In this document: piece by piece, positions 60,814 through 64,000 of the stretch | Layout of the letters: the number at the start of each line of letters is the position of its first letter | How positions within the stretch are numbered: the stretch's first letter is position 1 | DNA from: Roseicella aerolata | Lineage (GTDB): Bacteria > Pseudomonadota > Alphaproteobacteria > Acetobacterales > Acetobacteraceae | Assembly: GCF_020523605.1 (NCBI RefSeq) | Contig: NZ_JAJAQI010000013.1 | Span: forward strand, 62,001 to 126,000 | Direction of reading: 5' to 3' | DNA: 64,000 nucleotides | The notes under the pieces: generated by a model | What the model was told of the DNA's origin: nothing | The model's input: only the letters and a program-made list of their open reading frames with translations | Database searches by the model: none | Translations under genes and position numbers: made by a program

Positions 60814-62718
60814 ATGCATGCTCCGGTCCGGGGGATTGAGGGGGATGTGGCCGTGTTCGATGCGGTGCAGTTGGAGGGTCACCACCAGGTGCAGGTGGAC
60901 CGGTCGCGGGACGCGCTGCTGACCGATTTCGGCAAGGCGACCCTCGACGACCGCTACCTGCTTCCGGGCGAAAGCTACCAGGATCTCTTCGCGCGCGTCG
61001 CCAGCGCCTTCGGCGACGATGCCGCCCATTCCCAGCGCATCTACGACTACATCTCGCGGCTCTGGTTCATGCCGGCGACACCGGTGCTGTCCAATGGCGG
61101 CACGACGCGCGGCCTGCCGATCTCCTGCTTCCTGAACGAGGCGAATGACAGCCTCGAGGGCATCGTCGGCCTCTGGAACGAGAATGTCTGGCTGGCCGCC
61201 AAGGGCGGCGGCATCGGCAGCTACTGGGGGAACCTGCGGGGAATCGGCGAGAAGGTCGGGCGCAACGGCAAGACCTCCGGCGTCGTGCCCTTCATCCGCG
61301 TGATGGATTCGCTGACGCTGGCGATTTCCCAGGGCTCGCTGCGGCGCGGCTCGGCCGCCTGCTACCTGCCGATCAGCCATCCGGAGGTGGAGGAGTTCAT
61401 CGAGATCCGCCGCCCCACGGGCGGCGACCCGAATCGCAAGGCGCTGAACCTGCACCACGGCATTCTCGTCTCCGACGCCTTCATGCGGGCAGTCGAGGCC
61501 GATGAGGAGTGGCCGCTGACCAGCCCGAAGGACGACGCCATCGTCCGCAAGGTCTCGGCCCGCGGCCTCTGGATTCGCATCCTCACGGCGCGGATCGAGA
61601 CGGGCGAGCCCTACCTGGTCTTCTCCGACCACGTGAACCGGGCGCGGCCGGAGCACCAGAAGCTGGCGGGGCTGGAGGTGAAGACCTCCAACCTCTGTTC
61701 CGAGATCACCCTGCCGACCGGCAAGGACCAGCACGGGCGTGACCGCACCGCGGTCTGCTGCCTCTCCTCCCTCAACCTCGAGACCTGGTTCGAGTGGAAG
61801 GACAATCCGCGGTTCATCCCGGACGTGATGCGCTTCCTCGACAACGTCCTGCAGGAGTTCATCGACACCGCGCCCGATTCCATGGCCAAGGCGAAGTACT
61901 CCGCGATGCGGGAGCGTTCCGTCGGCCTCGGCGTCATGGGCTTCCACAGCTTCCTGCAATCGCTGAACGTGCCTTTCGAGAGCGCTATCGCGAAGGTCTG
62001 GAACAGGCGGATGTTCAAGCACATCCGCGAGCAGGCCGATGTCGCCAGCCGCATCCTGGCGGAGGAGCGCGGGCCCTGCCCGGACGCCGCGGAATACGGC
62101 TTCATGGAGCGCTTCTCGAACAAGATGGCGATCGCGCCGACGGCGAGCATCTCCATCATCTGCGGCGGCGCGAGCCCGGGCATCGAGCCGATCGCGGCCA
62201 ATGTCTACAACCACAAGACGCTGTCCGGCAGCTACATCGTCCGCAACCCCTACCTGAAGAAGGCGCTGGCGAAGCACGGGCGCGACGATGACGAGACCTG
62301 GACCAGCATCACGGTCAGCAAGGGCAGCGTGCAGCACCTGGACTTCCTGACGGAGCAGGAGAAGCTGACCTTCAAGACCGCCTTCGAACTGGACCAGCGC
62401 TGGGTGGTGGAGCATGCGGCGGACCGCACGCCCTATATCTGCCAGAGCCAGTCTGTGAACCTCTTCCTGCCGGCGAATGTCCACAAGCGGGACCTGCACC
62501 AGATCCACTGGATGGCCTGGAAGAAGGGTGTGAAGTCGCTCTACTACTGCCGCAGCCTGTCCATCCAGCGCGCCGACACGATCAGCGAGAAGGTGGTGCC
62601 GAACCTGCTGAGCGTGACCGCGGTGAACGATCCGGCCGCGGTGGCAGCGGTGCCGCTGCCGGCGGCTGCCCCGAAGGTAGAGAGCAACGACTACGAGGAA
62701 TGCCTGGCCTGCCAGTGA
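60814..62718 (+). CDS. nrdA: Class Ia ribonucleotide reductase, alpha subunit
   Basis: 634 residues. The N-terminal ATP-cone is absent, so activity control by dATP at that site is missing, as in many alphaproteobacterial NrdA proteins. Active-site residues are in LPISCFLN, SNLCSEITLP (Asn, Cys, Glu) and CCLSSLNL; the C-terminal redox pair is in EECLACQ. It reduces ribonucleoside diphosphates to deoxy forms together with NrdB. A near-consensus promoter with NrdR-type boxes precedes it. Normally nrdB follows directly; here an unrelated 111-codon gene intervenes. Confidence 0.96.
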   Translation: MHAPVRGIEGDVAVFDAVQLEGHHQVQVDRSRDALLTDFGKATLDDRYLLPGESYQDLFARVASAFGDDAAHSQRIYDYISRLWFMPATPVLSNGGTTRGLPISCFLNEANDSLEGIVGLWNENVWLAAKGGGIGSYWGNLRGIGEKVGRNGKTSGVVPFIRVMDSLTLAISQGSLRRGSAACYLPISHPEVEEFIEIRRPTGGDPNRKALNLHHGILVSDAFMRAVEADEEWPLTSPKDDAIVRKVSARGLWIRILTARIETGEPYLVFSDHVNRARPEHQKLAGLEVKTSNLCSEITLPTGKDQHGRDRTAVCCLSSLNLETWFEWKDNPRFIPDVMRFLDNVLQEFIDTAPDSMAKAKYSAMRERSVGLGVMGFHSFLQSLNVPFESAIAKVWNRRMFKHIREQADVASRILAEERGPCPDAAEYGFMERFSNKMAIAPTASISIICGGASPGIEPIAANVYNHKTLSGSYIVRNPYLKKALAKHGRDDDETWTSITVSKGSVQHLDFLTEQEKLTFKTAFELDQRWVVEHAADRTPYICQSQSVNLFLPANVHKRDLHQIHWMAWKKGVKSLYYCRSLSIQRADTISEKVVPNLLSVTAVNDPAAVAAVPLPAAAPKVESNDYEECLACQ

Positions 62719-62746
62719 GAAGCTGTCGGTTCCAGGAGACCCTTGA

Positions 62747-63082
62747 ATGAGGCTCATAGTCCAAAACTTCGTTGTCGAAGGCTGTGCTGGCGACGCAGTC
62801 CTTTTTCAGGATCTACCTCAGTGTGCTGAGGCGACTTTTCGGGATGTGCGCTTATCTGATGTCGGGGGGCGCGCGTTCGTGATTGAGTACCCAACTCTTC
62901 GGCGCCAGCTTCAGATCCCAAACGCCGTTGTGGACGAGGATCTCGGTGCCGCATTTAAGGCAGCACGTGAGCAACCGAGAGAAAACGCGATGGCGGTTAT
63001 CCAAAATTTGACCTCGGTTGCAGCTCTCGGCAATGCGGCCTTCCAGCTTGCGGAAAAAATCGTCAACTACTTCCAAGGTTGA
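62747..63082 (+). CDS. Low-GC 111-residue protein inserted between nrdA and nrdB
   Basis: The frame starts at the ATG at 62747, 28 bp after nrdA and preceded by AGGAGA. It ends at 63082, 4 bp before nrdB. Its GC content is 54% (181 of 336 bases, counted by hand), against about 68% in neighbouring nrdA. Codon choice is correspondingly relaxed (TTT, TTA, AAA, CTT, GAT). The protein reads as a compact alpha/beta part (LIVQNFVVEGCAG, RDVRLSDVGGRAFVIEYP) and a C-terminal helix (ALGNAAFQLAEKIVNYFQG). There is no signal peptide, membrane segment or known motif. The nrdB ribosome-binding site (AAGG) lies inside its last codons, so its translation is tied to that of nrdB. Function unknown; signs of transfer are strong. 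Confidence 0.75.
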   Translation: MRLIVQNFVVEGCAGDAVLFQDLPQCAEATFRDVRLSDVGGRAFVIEYPTLRRQLQIPNAVVDEDLGAAFKAAREQPRENAMAVIQNLTSVAALGNAAFQLAEKIVNYFQG

Positions 63083-63086
63083 GAAC

Positions 63087-64000
63087 ATGCCCGACGGCAT
63101 CTCCCCCACCGGCGCTCCCCAGCATTTCGACCTGCTGACCGCCAACCCCGTCTACAAGCCCTTCCGCTACCCCTGGGCCTATGACGCCTGGCTGACGCAG
63201 CAGCGCGTCCACTGGCTGCCGGAGGAAGTGCCGCTCGCGGACGATGTCAAGGACTGGCAGAAGAACCTCACCGCTGCCGAGCGGAACCTGCTGACGCAGA
63301 TCTTCCGCTTCTTCACCCAGGCGGATGTCGAGGTGAACAACTGCTACATGAAGCACTACTCCCAGGTGTTCAAGCCGACGGAAGTGCTCATGATGCTGTC
63401 GGCCTTCAGCAACATCGAAACGATCCACATCGCGGCCTATTCCCACCTGCTCGACACGGTGGGAATGCCGGAGGCGGAGTACACCGCCTTCCTGAAATAC
63501 AAGGAGATGAAGGACAAGTACGACTACATGCATGCCTTCTCGGTCGAGAACAAGACCGAAATCGCCAAGACGCTCGCCGCCTTCGGCGCCTTCACCGAAG
63601 GCCTGCAGCTCTTCGCCTCCTTCGCCATCCTCATGAACTTCCCGCGCTACAACAAGATGAAGGGGATGGGCCAGATCATCTCCTGGTCGGTGCGGGACGA
63701 GACGCTGCACTGCCTCTCCATCATCCGTCTCTTCCGCACCTTCGTGCAGGAGAATCCGGAGATCTGGACGGAGCAGTTGCAGCGCGAGATCACCGAGATC
63801 TGCACGACCATCGTCGAGCACGAGGACGCCTTCATCGACCTCGCCTTCGAACTGGGCGGCGTGGAAGGGCTCGATGCCGAGCAGACCAAGCGCTACATCC
63901 GCTTCATCGCCGATCGCCGCCTGCAGCAGCTTGGGTTGGAGCCGCACTACAACATCGAGAAGAACCCGCTGCCCTGGCTCGACGAGATGCTGAACGCGAT
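63087..64000 (+). CDS. nrdB: Class Ia ribonucleotide reductase, beta subunit (cut by window edge)
   Basis: About 304 codons are visible and the frame continues past the right edge. Di-iron ligands and the radical tyrosine are present: Asp80, Glu111, His114 and Tyr118 (NIETIHIAAYSHL), then Glu in FTEGLQLFASF and the Glu/His pair in VRDETLHC. The tyrosyl radical type is therefore class Ia. NrdB supplies the radical used by NrdA. It is transcribed with nrdA and the small intervening gene from the promoter at 60742. Confidence 0.95.
   Translation, partial: MPDGISPTGAPQHFDLLTANPVYKPFRYPWAYDAWLTQQRVHWLPEEVPLADDVKDWQKNLTAAERNLLTQIFRFFTQADVEVNNCYMKHYSQVFKPTEVLMMLSAFSNIETIHIAAYSHLLDTVGMPEAEYTAFLKYKEMKDKYDYMHAFSVENKTEIAKTLAAFGAFTEGLQLFASFAILMNFPRYNKMKGMGQIISWSVRDETLHCLSIIRLFRTFVQENPEIWTEQLQREITEICTTIVEHEDAFIDLAFELGGVEGLDAEQTKRYIRFIADRRLQQLGLEPHYNIEKNPLPWLDEMLNA

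Noticed and set aside
60109-62757. An 882-codon minus-strand frame across nrdA
   Set aside because: A shadow of nrdA: it extends through the nrd promoter region and shows no recognisable domain.
60814-63086. Intein or group I/II intron in the reductase genes
   Set aside because: NrdA is continuous with all active-site motifs at normal spacing, and the extra DNA lies between genes with its own start and stop.

Overview
The window is high-GC DNA (roughly 70% in coding parts) from an alphaproteobacterium. It most resembles the Roseomonas-like branch of the Acetobacteraceae. I infer this from gene content: sdhCDAB order, a short NrdA without an ATP cone, DUF1285 and DUF6111 proteins, a Bug-type binding protein, orphan peptide-type binding proteins, and a glycosyltransferase opening with a TGIDRVE motif. 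No rRNA gene is present, so the genus is not fixed.

Layout. 1-3.0 kb: a MoxR / DUF58 / BatA-like set on the minus strand. 3.1-9.0 kb: DUF1285, a CoA-type Nudix hydrolase, DUF6111, a CCA-adding enzyme, an ABC exporter and an MFS transporter. 9-11.3 kb: a Bug-type binding protein, a SugE/Gdx guanidinium exporter and a possible 47-residue membrane peptide. 11.4-15 kb: succinate dehydrogenase sdhCDAB with a clear terminator. 15-25 kb: an orphan binding protein, a peptidoglycan-binding protein, a copper amine oxidase, an amidase, a TauE/SafE transporter, a DUF2171 protein, a BKACE enzyme, an IalB-like protein and an aldo/keto reductase. 25.1-27.8 kb: a flavin monooxygenase of Baeyer-Villiger type followed by a MetX-like alpha/beta hydrolase. 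28-41.5 kb: a minus-strand biosynthetic block, described below. 41.6-45 kb: a hotdog thioesterase, tRNA-Thr with a decayed integrase beside it, tRNA-Gln, Ppx/GppA and RlmE. 45.9-52.8 kb: guaB, an SDR, a HAD dehalogenase, RsmB, a GNAT and guaA. 52.9-60 kb: a low-GC GH16 glycosidase, a second orphan binding protein, a site-2 protease, an M20 peptidase and a small secreted protein. 60.6-64 kb: the ribonucleotide reductase operon, in which a foreign-looking small gene separates nrdA from nrdB.

The most interesting system is the block at 28-41.5 kb. A GT4 glycosyltransferase is translationally coupled to a 2445-residue reducing polyketide synthase (KS-AT-DH-MT-like-ER-KR-ACP). The synthase has no thioesterase. 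Downstream lie an alpha-oxoamine synthase (the serine palmitoyltransferase fold), a formyltransferase, a KpsS-like surface-glycan transferase and an EamA transporter. My reading is that the synthase builds a reduced chain, the oxoamine synthase releases it by condensation with an amino acid to give a sphingoid-like amino ketone, and the remaining enzymes decorate and export it. The logic resembles fumonisin assembly in fungi. The product is unknown.

A second theme is non-coding structure. A degenerate extragenic palindrome (core GGGCGTTCACGCCC, ends GCGGATYGCG) is scattered through the window. It occurs in facing pairs twice and supplies the end of at least one reading frame. A two-hairpin terminator occurs at two convergent junctions. 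The nrd operon has a near-consensus promoter overlapped by two NrdR-type boxes 32 bp apart.
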